Source: an uncultured Prevotella sp. (GTDB lineage: Bacteria; Bacteroidota; Bacteroidia; Bacteroidales; Bacteroidaceae). Taken from it: 64,000 nucleotides of DNA. The stretch covers positions 1 to 64,000 of the forward strand of contig CALIZL010000022.1 in NCBI GenBank assembly GCA_938028745.1. The letters run 5' to 3'. Positions 44,021 through 51,776 of this stretch are shown here, piece by piece; within the stretch, counting starts at the first letter, position 1; each line of letters opens with the position of its first letter. The translations under genes were made by a program, and so were the position numbers. A model generated the notes under the pieces. That model ran no database searches and had not been told where the DNA came from. It worked only from the letters and a program-made list of their open reading frames with translations.

Positions 44021-45403
44021 TCATTTTCCGATGCAAAAATGCTTAAATATGTTGCCAAGAACCTCATTAGAGGTGATGCTGACCCCTGTTATCTCGGCTA
44101 AGAAGTGCAGGCATTGGCGTAGGTCTTCGGCAAGAAGGTCGCCGCTGAGGTCGAGAGCGATGCCTTCAAGCACACGTTGGATGCTTGCGAGCGCGTGCGA
44201 AAGGGCCTCATAATGGCGTACGTTGGTAACAATCACATCGTTTTCGTGTATCTCTGGAATGTTTGCCGCGTTGTAGATGCAAGTTTCTAGAGTTTCGATG
44301 TTGGTGTTGAACTTGGCCGAAACAGATACGAATGTGGGCTGTTCGGTCCACGAGAAAGTGGGGAAGGCGAACGATTGTGCATCGGTTTTGTTTGAAACCA
44401 CAATGAGGCGCTTACCTCGCGTGTGCGCGTTCATCTCTTCTATTTCGCTTAATGTGGGTGCTTTGTCTATCACCCAAAGCACGATGGCGGCCTCGGTTAG
44501 CTTTTGATAAGTGCGTTCAATGCCCAACGACTCAATCTCGTCGCTTGTTTTTCTGATGCCAGCCGTGTCGATAAAGCGGAAGTTGATGCCGTTAATCTGT
44601 ATGGTATCTTCAATCACGTCGCGCGTAGTGCCATGAATATCGCTGACGATGGCACGTTCTTCTTTCAGCAATCGGTTAAGCAAAGTGCTTTTCCCAACGT
44701 TGGTTTTGCCCACGATGGCCACCGATATGCCTGCCTTTATCGCCCTTCCTGTTTCGAATGAAGTGGCGAGCGTTGCTATTTTGGTGCGAATTTCTTCGGC
44801 CAAGGCTTGCAATTCTTGGCGGTCGGCAAAGGTTACGTCTTGATCGCTGAAATCTAGTTCCAGCTCAATCAGCGACGTTATGTGCAGCAACTTATCCCTA
44901 AGTGCAGTGAGTTCGCCAGAGAAATGGCCGCGCAGTTGCCCCAAAGCCAACTGCGCACTGGCCCTATTGGTGGCTGCAATGAGGTCGGCCACGGCCTCGG
45001 CTTGGCTCAAATCCATCTTTCCATTAAGGAAAGCACGTTGTGTAAACTCGCCTGGTTGCGCTTGTCGGCATCCCAATCTCACCAGTAGTTTAAGCACTTC
45101 GTTTAGTATATAGGCGGAGCCGTGGCACGAAATCTCCACTGAATTTTCGCCCGTGTACGAGTGTGGAGCGCGAAAACACGTAACGAGAACTTCGTCGATG
45201 GTTTGCTCTCCTTCGTCTACAATGTGTCCGTATTGCACCATTTGTGGTGGTAGTGCATGCAATTTTTTGCTTTTGGGAGCTTTAAAGGCGCGGTCTACGA
45301 TGTCGATGGCATCGTTACCCGACACGCGTATCACGCCCAAAGCCCCGCCAACAGAAGTGGCCAAGGCACATATTGTTTGACGGTCGTTTAATAAGGCTTG
45401 CAT
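44021..45403 (-). CDS. mnmE: tRNA uridine-5-carboxymethylaminomethyl modification GTPase
   Basis: 460-aa GTPase that, with MnmG, installs the cmnm5 group on U34 of certain tRNAs. The N-terminal folate-binding domain is seen in TICALATSVGGALGVIRVSG, the helical domain in the middle, the G domain with GKTNVGKSTLL (G1), DIHGTTRD (G2), DTAGI (G3) and NKTD (G4), and the essential C-terminal CIGK as the last four residues. Length is standard. It follows the nucleoside phosphorylase by 4 bases, and mcrB follows 38 bases after its stop. Confidence 0.97.
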   Translation of the reverse strand: MQALLNDRQTICALATSVGGALGVIRVSGNDAIDIVDRAFKAPKSKKLHALPPQMVQYGHIVDEGEQTIDEVLVTCFRAPHSYTGENSVEISCHGSAYILNEVLKLLVRLGCRQAQPGEFTQRAFLNGKMDLSQAEAVADLIAATNRASAQLALGQLRGHFSGELTALRDKLLHITSLIELELDFSDQDVTFADRQELQALAEEIRTKIATLATSFETGRAIKAGISVAIVGKTNVGKSTLLNRLLKEERAIVSDIHGTTRDVIEDTIQINGINFRFIDTAGIRKTSDEIESLGIERTYQKLTEAAIVLWVIDKAPTLSEIEEMNAHTRGKRLIVVSNKTDAQSFAFPTFSWTEQPTFVSVSAKFNTNIETLETCIYNAANIPEIHENDVIVTNVRHYEALSHALASIQRVLEGIALDLSGDLLAEDLRQCLHFLAEITGVSITSNEVLGNIFKHFCIGK

Positions 45404-45407
45404 TTCT

Positions 45408-46280
45408 TTAAATTCTTTCGAGTACCAGTTTTATTAGTTCGTCTATCGAGTTCTTATAGTTAGCATTCACGTTCTTTGCTCGTCTGTTGGCAATTACCAT
45501 GCAACAGGTTACGGCTTTATGTCCCATCAGTCGGGCAAGACCTGCCAATGCACTGCTTTCCATTTCGAAGTTGGTGATGCGATAGCCGCTGTATTCAAAG
45601 CTTTCTACCTTTTCGTTTTGCTTAGGGTCGGCCAATGGTATGCGCAACTCTCTGCCTTGAGGACCGAAAAAGCCACCGCAGGCGATGGTAACGCCACGTA
45701 CCATCTCGTCGCCGGCAATTCGTTCGAGGGTTTCTTTGTCGGCATCGATAACGTATGGCGCGCATAATTGTGGGTTCCATTGCATGTGCTGCTTGAAAGC
45801 TTCTTCGAAAGGCAGGTCGCAAACGTCGTTACGCCCGCTGTAAAAGTTCAGCAAACCATCAAAGCCAATGCTCTTTTCGCTAGCGATGAACGTGCCAACG
45901 GGCGTGTATTCTTGCAGTCCGCCACAGGTTCCAATCCTCACTAAGGTAAGTTGGCGTAGTTGTTCTTTCTCCGTTCGGGTTTTAAAGTCGATGTTGGCTA
46001 GCGCATCTAGTTCGTTTAGCACGATGTCGATGTTGTCGCATCCAATACCCGTACTAACCACAGAGATACGCTTTCCGTGGTAAGTTCCTGTGATAGTGTG
46101 GAACTCGCGGCTCTCGATGTCGCACTCTTTGCTGTCGAAATGCGAGGCAACGAGCGACACTCTTCCTGGGTCGCCCACTAAGATTACCTTGTCGGCAAGT
46201 TGTTCGGGCTTTACGTGGAGGTGGAAAATACTTCCGTCTCCGTTGATAATGAGTTCAGACTCTGCAAAGAATTTAGGCAT
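45408..46280 (-). CDS. Nucleoside phosphorylase (uridine phosphorylase-like)
   Basis: 290-aa PNP/UDP-family enzyme that splits a nucleoside with phosphate to ribose-1-phosphate and base. The phosphate-binding GDPGRVSLVASHF, VVSTGIGCDNIDIVLNEL and RIGTCGGLQEYTPVG blocks are typical, and NFEMESSALAGLARLMGHKA near the C-terminus carries the Glu that contacts ribose. The last helices resemble uridine phosphorylases of Bacteroidetes. Exact base preference cannot be read. It is the first gene of a minus-strand run with mnmE (4-base gap). Role: pyrimidine or purine salvage in the cytoplasm. Confidence 0.9.
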   Translation of the reverse strand: MPKFFAESELIINGDGSIFHLHVKPEQLADKVILVGDPGRVSLVASHFDSKECDIESREFHTITGTYHGKRISVVSTGIGCDNIDIVLNELDALANIDFKTRTEKEQLRQLTLVRIGTCGGLQEYTPVGTFIASEKSIGFDGLLNFYSGRNDVCDLPFEEAFKQHMQWNPQLCAPYVIDADKETLERIAGDEMVRGVTIACGGFFGPQGRELRIPLADPKQNEKVESFEYSGYRITNFEMESSALAGLARLMGHKAVTCCMVIANRRAKNVNANYKNSIDELIKLVLERI

Positions 46281-46463
46281 AAGTTATGGAGTTTATTAGT
46301 TTGTGAGTTGGTAAGTTTATAAGTTGTTGAGCTTGTTGGCTCTTTATTTGAGGCGTTAGTGAGCCTCGTTTTTATAATTCGTTGGTCAATGAACGCTTTG
46401 GTGTGGTGTTTATATGCTGTTGAGTAGTCATTTCTCGAAACATCGAACGCGGTATCCCTATTA

Positions 46464-46511
46464 TATGGCAGGTTCTAAAAATACGGCCAAGCTAATTTTA
46501 GAACCTGCCAT
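46464..46511 (-). terminator. Terminator-like perfect hairpin after the PD40 gene
   Basis: Arms of 17 bases (TATGGCAGGTTCTAAAA and its exact complement) separated by 14 bases. It starts 10 bases past the stop of the PD40 gene, in the gap before the nucleoside phosphorylase gene. Confidence 0.65.
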
Positions 46512-46521
46512 AAATGTCGTT

Positions 46522-47661
46522 CTACTTGTTCTCGTAGTTCCTGATGGCCTTCTCCGTGGCGTGTATTTTGGTGTCCAATTGCTCAACGTTTTTCTCCAAA
46601 GCTTTGATTGCCTCGGCCTCGTTGTAGCGTCCCTTGTGGTAGATGGCGCGTTTCTCTTCTAGTGTCTGCATGGCTTTGGCCTGTTTTTTATACAGCTCGG
46701 TAAGCTCCATGTATAGTTCCTTCCCTTGCTTTGTCTTGAAGTCGGATAGGGAAGTGTACACTTTTGCATCGTTGATGGGGAAACGAAAAGCCGTTGTCTT
46801 TGCAGTCTTTGCACTGCGTGCTTTAAGCGATTCGATGCTTTTTAGAGCTTGGTCTCTATTGCCAAACGACCATGTTTGGGCAATGCTGCTTAGCTTGGCC
46901 AACGATTCCAGTTGCTGTTGGCTCACTTCGCCCTCCTTAAACGATAGGCGTTGGGCTGTTGGTATAAACGTGTAGATGCACACTTTTCCTTCGGGTTGAA
47001 ACCTATCGCTCACCAGCCAGCCCAAGTTGTCCATCTCGTCGATGGCCAGCAGGTAGTCGTTTGCGGTAGAGTTAAACGGCATTCCGTAGTTTTCGGGTTG
47101 AAAGAACTTACCCGTTTCTCCGTCTTTGCGCGTCATAAAGAGGTCGTACCCACCCAAACTGTTTGCTCCCTTGGCTGCAAAAAACAGGGTTATGCCGTCT
47201 GCCATGAGGAAAGGATAGTTTTGTTGTTCAAATTCGTCGCCTATTTCGCTAAGTCTTTGAGGGTCGCTCCATTCTGTTCCGATGCGGTCGGAAGTGTAAA
47301 TGGCCGACCTTCGCGTGGAATCGCCTTCCGAATAGTAGATGGTGTTCTTAAATTCGTTCTGATAAACAGAACCATCTAGGTACTTATGTTCCTTAAAGAA
47401 GGCGGGGTACGAGGTCAGTGTTCCTGCCTCTGGGTTCAGTGGAATGCTTGAAAGGAAAAGCGATTTCTCCACAACAACACTGTCAACAAACATCACTTTG
47501 GCCGTTGCACCCAGCATATTGCGGTACAATAGGTCGGCTACGCTTAGTTGCACTGGTTGTGGTTTGGGCTTAATCGTGGCTCTCGCCTTTTTTCTTTGCG
47601 CGTAACCAGTGGTGCATAAACAAGCTATGATGAGCGTAAATATAAGATATCTTTTCTTCAT
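46522..47661 (-). CDS. Exported PD40/WD40-like beta-propeller protein
   Basis: 379-aa exported protein. Signal peptide about residues 1-21 (MKKRYLIFTLIIACLCTTGYA) with a basic region after it (QRKKARATIKPKPQP). PD40-type repeats appear in the middle: YPFLMADGITLFFAAKGANS and GGYDLFMTRKDGETGKFFQP, as in TolB-like and OmpA-associated proteins of Bacteroidetes. The C-terminus is a coiled coil (KKQAKAMQTLEEKRAIYHKG, then KALEKNVEQLDTKIHATEK). It is likely periplasmic or outer-membrane-associated, possibly a scaffold for envelope or secretion components, but no specific role can be claimed. A TAACTTTG -7 box lies at 47681-47688, 20 bases before the ATG. Apparently monocistronic. Confidence 0.8.
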   Translation of the reverse strand: MKKRYLIFTLIIACLCTTGYAQRKKARATIKPKPQPVQLSVADLLYRNMLGATAKVMFVDSVVVEKSLFLSSIPLNPEAGTLTSYPAFFKEHKYLDGSVYQNEFKNTIYYSEGDSTRRSAIYTSDRIGTEWSDPQRLSEIGDEFEQQNYPFLMADGITLFFAAKGANSLGGYDLFMTRKDGETGKFFQPENYGMPFNSTANDYLLAIDEMDNLGWLVSDRFQPEGKVCIYTFIPTAQRLSFKEGEVSQQQLESLAKLSSIAQTWSFGNRDQALKSIESLKARSAKTAKTTAFRFPINDAKVYTSLSDFKTKQGKELYMELTELYKKQAKAMQTLEEKRAIYHKGRYNEAEAIKALEKNVEQLDTKIHATEKAIRNYENK

Positions 47662-47862
47662 TTTCGTCTAGATTATACCGCAAAGTTACGCATTTTATAC
47701 AAGTTTACGTAACGATTGACACTATTTATCTTGATTTTAGGGTCGCATTGTCTTTAAATGAGGGATAAAAAGCGTTTGTTGGAACGCTCCACATCCTGCT
47801 TCGTTCGGTTGATGGGGTAGGGGGAATGTGCCTTTCTTTGCAGAGTATGTCGGCTGTTTGGC

Positions 47863-48462
47863 CTATATGCAAACCATCGTGAAACCATTAAAACGCGAAT
47901 AGCGAGCAGAAACAAGAAGGTTTCTTTTGAGGTTTCTGCCAACGATAATGCCATTATCTTCGGCCTTGAAAGGCTGTAAATAGATGTCAGACGACAACAG
48001 GTTATCGGATGAAAAGTACTTATAAATGGTTTCTTTGGCACACCATGCCAACAAAAGGTGGGCATTGGTGGGCATCGTTTCATTGGTGTTGACAAACTTA
48101 TGGGCTATTCTGCTAACCCTATCGCTATCGTATTCAACGTCTACTGCTACTTCGCGAGTGGTAGAAAGCATCAGTGCCACAAGTCCCTTGGTGTGGCTTA
48201 TGCTCACATAATAGCCCTTAACTAGGGGCTTTCCGTTGCCGTCGTGTTCAATAGTAAGTTCTGTGTTCTTCGTCATTTCAACGAGTAAGGCTCGTGTTGC
48301 CAGTTTCTCCATGCGCCTTTGCTTACTTTCGATGGTGTCTATCTCCTTTTGAAAGCTGTGCAGACAGGGATAGTTGTCGAAGAAGAAACGTTCTTCTTCG
48401 GTCAATGTCCACAAGCCAAGGGTGGCATCTTTGCCTAAACGCTCTATACGCAAAAGGGGCAT
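47863..48462 (-). CDS. 4'-phosphopantetheinyl transferase superfamily protein
   Basis: 199-aa enzyme predicted to move phosphopantetheine from CoA to a carrier-protein serine. The family motifs are present: VAVDVEYDSDRVSRIAHKF (the DxE metal site) and LLAWCAKETIYKYF (the W-x-x-KE motif). Length is near the Sfp/EntD group rather than the shorter AcpS. It is last of the minus-strand run hypothetical-ssb-gldE, 128 bases downstream of gldE. The carrier-protein target is not identifiable; no polyketide or nonribosomal peptide genes are seen. Confidence 0.9.
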   Translation of the reverse strand: MPLLRIERLGKDATLGLWTLTEEERFFFDNYPCLHSFQKEIDTIESKQRRMEKLATRALLVEMTKNTELTIEHDGNGKPLVKGYYVSISHTKGLVALMLSTTREVAVDVEYDSDRVSRIAHKFVNTNETMPTNAHLLLAWCAKETIYKYFSSDNLLSSDIYLQPFKAEDNGIIVGRNLKRNLLVSARYSRFNGFTMVCI

Positions 48463-48590
48463 AATGGGGAATTAAAGGAAATTAAAAGGACATAAGAGAA
48501 ACACAGCACGTGCGTAAAAACGCTTAGAACGTGGGGGAAGAGGGGAGTGTAGGGGCGAGAAACAATTGATATTGGGCGTATTGAGGAGGG

Positions 48591-49910
48591 TTAAGGATGG
48601 ACAACAACCTTTACTCTACTTATGCGGCGCTCTTCAATGGCGAGTATTTCGAACAGGTAATTCTTGTAATTTAGGCGTTCGCCAATCGAGGGGAAGTCGC
48701 CTTTAAGTTCAAGAAGAAGGCCAGCCAGTGTGTCGGCACCGCCTTCAACCTCACTAAATTCCTCGTCATCCACTTCGAGTATCCTGCACAAATCGCTCAA
48801 CAACGTTTTACCATCGAAGATAAACGTGTTGTAATTCAACTTCGTATAGGTCTTTTCCGTCTCGTCATCGTACTCGTCGTTAATCTCTCCAACAATTTCT
48901 TCGAGTATGTCTTCTAGCGTAACAAGTCCGCTAGTGCCACCAAATTCGTCTACAACAATGGCAATATGTATTTTGTTCTCTTGGAAATCGCGCAACAAGT
49001 CGTCAATCTTTTTCGTCTCGGGAACGAAATATGGCGGCCTAATCAGGCTCTGCCACCTAAACGTGTGCGGTTTCGTTAGGTGCGGCAAGAGGTCTTTTAC
49101 ATACAGCACTCCTTTTATATTGTCTGTGTTGTCTTGATAAATAGGTATGCGGCTGTAATTGTTTTCCTTTATACTTTCCAGTACCTCGCTGAAATTACAC
49201 TTGATATCAATGTCCACAATGTCCTTTCGGCTGGTCATTATCTCCTTAGCCGTTTCGTCGCCAAAACGTATGATGCCCTGCAACAGCTTCTCTTCGTCTT
49301 TCAGGTCTTCTTTGTTGGTCAGCTCCAAGGCCTGTTCCAAGTCGTCAACGCTTAGCGTAACACTTTCTTTTCCCATCATTTTTTCGGCCAGCATACCCGT
49401 TTTGAGGAGCACTGTTTCGAGTGGCCAAAAGAGTTTTCGGAGAAACAGCACGCCCGCAACACTCCTGCGGCAGAACAACAAGGGGGCTTGTCGGCTCAAA
49501 ACCTTGGGCATGATTTCGCCAAAGAGCAACAAAAGGAATGTAAGTAGGATGGTGAGGATGAGGAATTGCAGCCAATAGGCTCGCGGACCAAAGTGTACTA
49601 CGTTGGCAAACACGTAGTTAAGCAACATGATTATGGTAACATTCACAAAGTTGTTTGTGATGAGGATGGTGGCCAACGTGCGCTCTGAGTCCTCGCGCAA
49701 CATGTTGATGTTTTTGTCTTTAAGGCTCTTTTCCAAGTCGAGTTCGGAAATGTCGGATGGCGAAAGGCTGAAAAACGCAATCTCCGCACCACTGGCAAAG
49801 CCCGAAACGCCAAGCAAAACTATTGCCAAGACAAACGCAAATACAACACCCATCGTTGGATGTTGTACGTATATGTCTGCGAACGCATTATAGAAAAAGG
49901 AGGTATCCAA
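48591..49910 (-). CDS. gldE: GldE-like CNNM/CBS/CorC membrane protein
   Basis: 439-aa membrane protein. N-terminal CNNM (DUF21) domain with about four hydrophobic segments (VFAFVLAIVLLGVSGFASGA, FVNVTIIMLLNYVFANVV, WLQFLILTILLTFLLLLFG); paired CBS domains (IMTSRKDIVDIDIKCNFSE, LLRDFQENKIHIAIVVDEFG); and a C-terminal CorC/HlyC domain. In Bacteroidetes the gene next to ssb with this layout is called gldE (gliding-motility-associated, required alongside GldD in Flavobacterium). Prevotella is non-gliding, so a role in ion transport or envelope and T9SS biology is more likely. It starts 15 bases after the ssb stop. Confidence 0.88.
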   Translation of the reverse strand: MDTSFFYNAFADIYVQHPTMGVVFAFVLAIVLLGVSGFASGAEIAFFSLSPSDISELDLEKSLKDKNINMLREDSERTLATILITNNFVNVTIIMLLNYVFANVVHFGPRAYWLQFLILTILLTFLLLLFGEIMPKVLSRQAPLLFCRRSVAGVLFLRKLFWPLETVLLKTGMLAEKMMGKESVTLSVDDLEQALELTNKEDLKDEEKLLQGIIRFGDETAKEIMTSRKDIVDIDIKCNFSEVLESIKENNYSRIPIYQDNTDNIKGVLYVKDLLPHLTKPHTFRWQSLIRPPYFVPETKKIDDLLRDFQENKIHIAIVVDEFGGTSGLVTLEDILEEIVGEINDEYDDETEKTYTKLNYNTFIFDGKTLLSDLCRILEVDDEEFSEVEGGADTLAGLLLELKGDFPSIGERLNYKNYLFEILAIEERRISRVKVVVHP

Positions 49911-49925
49911 AATCTACGAACAAAG

Positions 49926-50342
49926 TTAAAATGGTAATTGATTGTCTTTATGCTCTTCCGACTGTTCCGCTCGGGTGCTTGGCTCGTGGGCTTGCGGCTC
50001 CTGCCTGCTTAGGTTTTTGGGCGTTAGCATTTCCAAACTGTCTGCCCAAATCTCGGTTACATATTGGCGTTTGCCTTGTTTGTCGTCGTAACTTCTGTAT
50101 CTTACCTTGCCTTCAACATACAGTTTATCGCCCTTATGCACGTATTTTTCAACTGTCTTGGCTAAGCTTTTCCAAAACACCACCGTGTGCCAGTCTGTTC
50201 TGTCGGGCACTTTCGTGCCGTTTTGCAGCGTATAGCCTCGTTCGGTTGTGGCCAATGAAATCTGTGCCACAGCCGTATCGGCCTCGTAATAATGAACTTC
50301 GGGGTCTTTCCCTACGTTCCCTATCAGCATCACCTTATTCAT
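49926..50342 (-). CDS. ssb: Single-stranded DNA-binding protein
   Basis: 138-aa SSB. The OB-fold starts MNKVMLIGNVGKDPEVHYYE and contains DWHTVVFWKSLAKTVEKYV and GDKLYVEGKVRYRSY, the DNA-binding strands. The C-terminal tail EEHKDNQLPF ends in the Pro-Phe tip that recruits partners. It acts in replication, repair and recombination as a tetramer. It lies between a conserved hypothetical gene (18-base gap) and gldE (15-base gap), forming one transcription unit. Confidence 0.96.
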   Translation of the reverse strand: MNKVMLIGNVGKDPEVHYYEADTAVAQISLATTERGYTLQNGTKVPDRTDWHTVVFWKSLAKTVEKYVHKGDKLYVEGKVRYRSYDDKQGKRQYVTEIWADSLEMLTPKNLSRQEPQAHEPSTRAEQSEEHKDNQLPF

Positions 50343-50360
50343 ATAGCTCGGCCATTAAGT

Positions 50361-50912
50361 TTACTTCCATCTGCCCAAGTACCTAAACCTGAAATTCTTT
50401 CCTTTGGGTGAGGGGAATTGCGAACGTCTGTCCACGCGCTCGCTTAGGTTGTCTATCATGCGGTCGTAGCAGTCTTGTCCCGACATGGCTTTGCAGTGAA
50501 CCACAAAATGGGTGTCGCGATACTCGTATTTGCCCGTAGATGGAACAAGCACCACGCGTTTGAAGTCTAGTTCGCCTTCATACCATCCCGGTCGCTCCTC
50601 GGTCAGGCGGGTCATAGCAGTTGCAGCCAGGTCACGTCTGTCGTATCCGTTACTAACGGGCAATTGCTGTACGGCCTTCTTTTGCTTAAAGTCGAGCATC
50701 GTAGCGGCAACAGTCTTGATGATGATAAAATAAACTCGTGGGCGAACTTTATAACGTTTAGGATAATACACATCACTAGCCACATAGTCACGGATATCGT
50801 TTTCCAAGTCGATGTTCATGCCTATTTCCGGGATAGATTGGAGAAAGTCAAGTGCTTTTTCTACATTATCAACTAACGTTTCCTTATCAAAATATCTTAA
50901 GTATAAATTCAT
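50361..50912 (-). CDS. Conserved hypothetical protein (183 aa) upstream of ssb
   Basis: 183-aa soluble protein I do not recognise as a named family. It begins MNLYLRYFDKETLVDNVEKA, has a helical N-terminal half (FLQSIPEIGMNIDLENDIRD) and a basic beta-rich C-terminal half ending SPKGKNFRFRYLGRWK. No membrane segment or catalytic motif is visible. The frame is open further upstream through tRNA-Gly, but the ATG at 50912 gives a start clear of the tRNA and a sensible N-terminus. Only 23 bases separate this ATG from the 3' end of tRNA-Gly, leaving no room for an independent promoter. Position suggests a DNA-related role, but that is a guess. In other Bacteroidetes mutY often occupies this place. 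Confidence 0.75.
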   Translation of the reverse strand: MNLYLRYFDKETLVDNVEKALDFLQSIPEIGMNIDLENDIRDYVASDVYYPKRYKVRPRVYFIIIKTVAATMLDFKQKKAVQQLPVSNGYDRRDLAATAMTRLTEERPGWYEGELDFKRVVLVPSTGKYEYRDTHFVVHCKAMSGQDCYDRMIDNLSERVDRRSQFPSPKGKNFRFRYLGRWK

Positions 50913-50935
50913 TGATAAATATGTTTCTCTGAAAG

Positions 50936-51008
50936 AGCGGAAAACGAGACTCGAACTCGCGACCCCAACCTTGGCAAGGTTGTGCTCTACCAACTGAGCT
51001 ATTCCCGC
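50936..51008 (-). tRNA. tRNA-Gly (anticodon GCC), copy 2
   Basis: Acceptor GCGGGAA pairs with TTTCCGC (one G-T); D arm GCTC...GAGC; anticodon arm CAACC-TTGCCAA-GGTTG gives GCC (reads GGC/GGU); T arm with GTTCGAGTC. Discriminator T. Identical over 73 bases to the copy at 51255-51327. Confidence 0.95.
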
Positions 51009-51032
51009 GTCACTAAATAAAAAATACAAATG

Positions 51033-51116
51033 TGAAGAGGAGGAGACTCGAACTCCCACGAAGCAATTTTCACTACCCCCTCAAAGTAGCGCGTCTACCA
51101 ATTCCGCCACCTCTCC
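51033..51116 (-). tRNA. tRNA-Leu (anticodon GAG)
   Basis: Acceptor GGAGAGG pairs with CCTCTTC; D arm GGCGGAATTGGTAGACGC; anticodon stem CTACT/GGTAG with loop TTGAGGG gives GAG; long variable arm as in class II tRNAs; T arm with GTTCGAGTC. 84 nt, discriminator A. Confidence 0.94.
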
Positions 51117-51146
51117 ATCATTAAGATAAGTCATTCTGAATAAATG

Positions 51147-51228
51147 TGCCCAGAACAGGACTCGAACCTGCACGCTGTTAAACACACGCACCTGAAACGT
51201 GCGCGTCTACCAATTCCGCCACCTGGGC
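51147..51228 (-). tRNA. tRNA-Leu (anticodon CAG)
   Basis: Acceptor GCCCAGG pairs with TCTGGGC; class II variable arm GTTTAACAGC; anticodon stem CACGT/GCGTG with loop TTCAGGT gives CAG (reads CUG). 82 nt, discriminator A. Confidence 0.94.
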
Positions 51229-51254
51229 AGCAACTAGTGTTATTCAGAATGTTG

Positions 51255-51327
51255 AGCGGAAAACGAGACTCGAACTCGCGACCCCAACCTTGGCAAGGTT
51301 GTGCTCTACCAACTGAGCTATTCCCGC
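51255..51327 (-). tRNA. tRNA-Gly (anticodon GCC), copy 1
   Basis: First tRNA of the cluster Gly-Leu-Leu-Gly, 38 bases downstream of the promoter's -7 box. Sequence identical to the last tRNA of the cluster. Confidence 0.95.
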
Positions 51328-51364
51328 AGCTTGTTTTTACTAAGGCATTTCTCTAAATGCGCTG

Positions 51365-51395
51365 CAAAGGTACTATGTTTTTTCGAACCTGCAAA
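51365..51395 (-). promoter_or_regulatory. Promoter of the tRNA-Gly-Leu-Leu-Gly cluster
   Basis: On the minus strand TTTG, exactly 19 bases, then TACCTTTG: a full match to the Bacteroidetes consensus. No other promoter-like site fits between here and the ssb run, so it may also drive that run. Confidence 0.8.
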
Positions 51396-51611
51396 TTATT
51401 TCCGCCTTTTTTTTCGATTTGGCCGCTAATTTAGCTGCCGAAGCGTCTGTGCAGCCTTTGTCGGATTTATATATATAATGTGTGTTCCGCCTATTAACTC
51501 ATTAATAACCAACTGTTCGCTTGCATTGTCGCAGGAAAAGCGGTGTGTTGTAGCACGCACCCCGTATGATTAATGGAGAGTGCGATATCAATTCGCAAAC
51601 CAACGTAGGGC

Positions 51612-51690
51612 ATCCCCTCGCCGATACCTTTGCTCTAGAAGCTTTTTTGCAACGGATAATCCCCCAGAGCAGGTTTCCGTCCGAGGGGAT
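51612..51690. other. Nested inverted-repeat motif (candidate structured RNA)
   Basis: Outer arms ATCCCCTCG (51612-51620) and CGAGGGGAT (51682-51690) pair perfectly. Inside them ACC-TT-TGCTCT (51626-51636) pairs with AGAGCAGGT (51666-51674), with a two-base bulge. ACGGA (51652-51656) could additionally pair with TCCGT (51676-51680), giving a pseudoknot. No family I know fits. It may be RNA or the end of a mobile element. Confidence 0.35.
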
Positions 51691-51776
51691 TTCAAAGTTT
51701 CTGTGTACGCAATTGACTGAACTCCCATCCGCTCGGTCATACTTCATCACCTTATCATACACTGACCAATTTGGGT

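Larger units (their letters stand above)
51328..51776. other. Intergenic region upstream of the tRNA cluster
   Basis: Holds the tRNA promoter (51365-51395) and a structured motif (51612-51690). An 86-codon minus-strand open frame covers 51502-51762 with a Cys-rich, Arg/Lys-rich translation; no known domain is visible and it coincides with the structured motif, so I do not call it a gene. Confidence 0.5.

Noticed and set aside
51502..51762. 86-codon minus-strand frame
   Set aside because: Cys/Arg-rich translation without domain; it overlaps the structured motif, which better explains the conserved look.
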